A DNA stretch of 21,281 nt from Bacteroidota bacterium (GTDB lineage: Bacteria; Bacteroidota; Bacteroidia; Flavobacteriales_F; PHOS-HE28): the NCBI GenBank assembly GCA_963169595.1, contig CAUJFM010000017.1, forward strand, positions 1 to 21,281, written 5' to 3'. The position numbers and the translations under genes were made by a program. Shown in pieces: positions 20,810-21,281 of this stretch. Positions within the stretch are counted from its first letter, which is position 1; the number at the start of each line of letters is the position of its first letter. The notes beneath the pieces were generated by a model, which was not told the DNA's origin, did not search any database, and saw only the letters and a list, made by a program, of their open reading frames with translations.

Positions 20810-21281
20810 GTGGGCCATTCTCCCTCCCGCACCTCGCGCACCATCCTGCTCATCGCCGTCTCCACCCTGACGGCGCTGGTCGTGGTGGGGATTGCGGCCC
20901 TGCACGTGGGCGAACGCCGTGACCAGCGCAACGCCGCTTGGGAGAAGCTGGCCCTGGTGGCGAACTCGGCAGCCGGGCAGTTCAAGGCCGGGCAGCTGCA
21001 GGCCCTGCTGGCCCGATTCGACGGCCGCGACATGGTGATCACCCACACCCAGGACGCGCGGTACTACCTGTTGCACGACCAGCTGCAGCGCGGCCGGCAG
21101 CAATTGGGCAACGACGCCCTGTTGCATGTGCTGGTGTATGACAACCTGAAGGCCGAGCTCCAGCTGGTGGTGACCGCGGATGATCGTCCCCGGTTCAGGC
21201 ACCGGGCCGAGCTGGGTGCGGGGCCCGTGCACCGCGCTTATGGCACGCCGGGGCGCAGCACGGATGCGCTCGCTGGCACCA
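20810..21281 (+). CDS. N-terminal part of a membrane sensor-like protein (runs off the window)
   Basis: The frame is open from 20774 (after TAG 20771-20773) to the right edge, giving at least 157 residues from GTG 20810. GTG 20792 is an alternative start. One membrane helix lies near the N-terminus (TILLIAVSTLTALVVVGIAA, residues 11-30). An extracytoplasmic-looking region follows with an amphipathic helix (NAAWEKLALVANSAAGQFKAGQLQ), DMVITHTQDARYYLLHDQL and a beta-rich part (LHVLVYDNLKAELQLVVTADD, then HRAYGTPG). This resembles the sensor domain of a Bacteroidota histidine kinase or nucleotide cyclase, but no HAMP or catalytic domain is inside the window, so the type is unproven. Codon use is strongly GC-biased. 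Confidence 0.68.
   Translation, partial: MGHSPSRTSRTILLIAVSTLTALVVVGIAALHVGERRDQRNAAWEKLALVANSAAGQFKAGQLQALLARFDGRDMVITHTQDARYYLLHDQLQRGRQQLGNDALLHVLVYDNLKAELQLVVTADDRPRFRHRAELGAGPVHRAYGTPGRSTDALAGT

Noticed and set aside
1..21281. CRISPR array or rRNA genes
   Set aside because: No regularly spaced short repeats and no recognisable 16S, 23S or 5S segments were seen.

Overview
The window looks like a chromosomal segment of a GC-rich Bacteroidota (Flavobacteriales-like) bacterium, quite possibly from a metagenome. Evidence: two complete secreted proteins carry type IX secretion (T9SS) C-terminal sorting domains, and a third C-terminal fragment at the left edge resembles one. The T9SS plug protein (DUF5103) is encoded here. 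bshA, a Thermus-type isocitrate dehydrogenase and a two-domain acetyltransferase-like protein fit the phylum. Start codons lack Shine-Dalgarno sequences, and many are preceded by the Bacteroidota -7 element TAnnTTTG.

Layout. 1-2574: tail of a probable secreted protein, a PyrR-like phosphoribosyltransferase, convergent shikimate kinase (aroK), and a GNAT-like protein. 2586-3606: an RNA-gene region with tRNA-Lys(TTT) and tRNA-Leu(GAG), each with promoter element and terminator, a small hypothetical gene between them, and a partial copy of the tRNA-Leu 3' end 174 bp downstream. 3607-4686: CaiB/BaiF CoA-transferase. 4692-7445 (minus): a membrane-anchored ferredoxin-like protein, a two-helix membrane protein, bshA, and a second two-helix membrane protein. 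7631-9990: T9SS plug, then a convergent NHL-type T9SS cargo protein. 10120-14216: apaG, then a small membrane ORF, a SulP anion transporter, a beta-carbonic anhydrase and SbtA, which together read as an inorganic-carbon uptake and hydration cluster. 14225-17322: an operator/promoter followed by tetR-icd-DUF6671, closely packed. 17393-20735: pruA, a TIGR03790-family T9SS protein with less GC-biased codon use, and a second copy of the last 51 codons of pruA. 20810-end: start of a membrane sensor-like protein.

How the genes fit together. SulP plus SbtA could import bicarbonate, and the carbonic anhydrase could interconvert it with CO2. No RuBisCO or carboxysome gene is seen, so anaplerotic carboxylation is the likelier use (inference). 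The next operon couples a TetR regulator to isocitrate dehydrogenase, which releases CO2 and makes 2-oxoglutarate, and pruA feeds glutamate into the same node.

Strongest observations. First, the pruA 3' end is present twice, with only synonymous differences, flanking an atypical secreted-protein gene. Second, a perfect 14-bp inverted repeat encloses the sbtA start codon. Third, two palindromic boxes spaced two helical turns apart overlay the tetR-icd promoter. Fourth, the tRNA-Leu 3' end is duplicated in an att-like manner. I see no complete mobile element, CRISPR array or rRNA gene.
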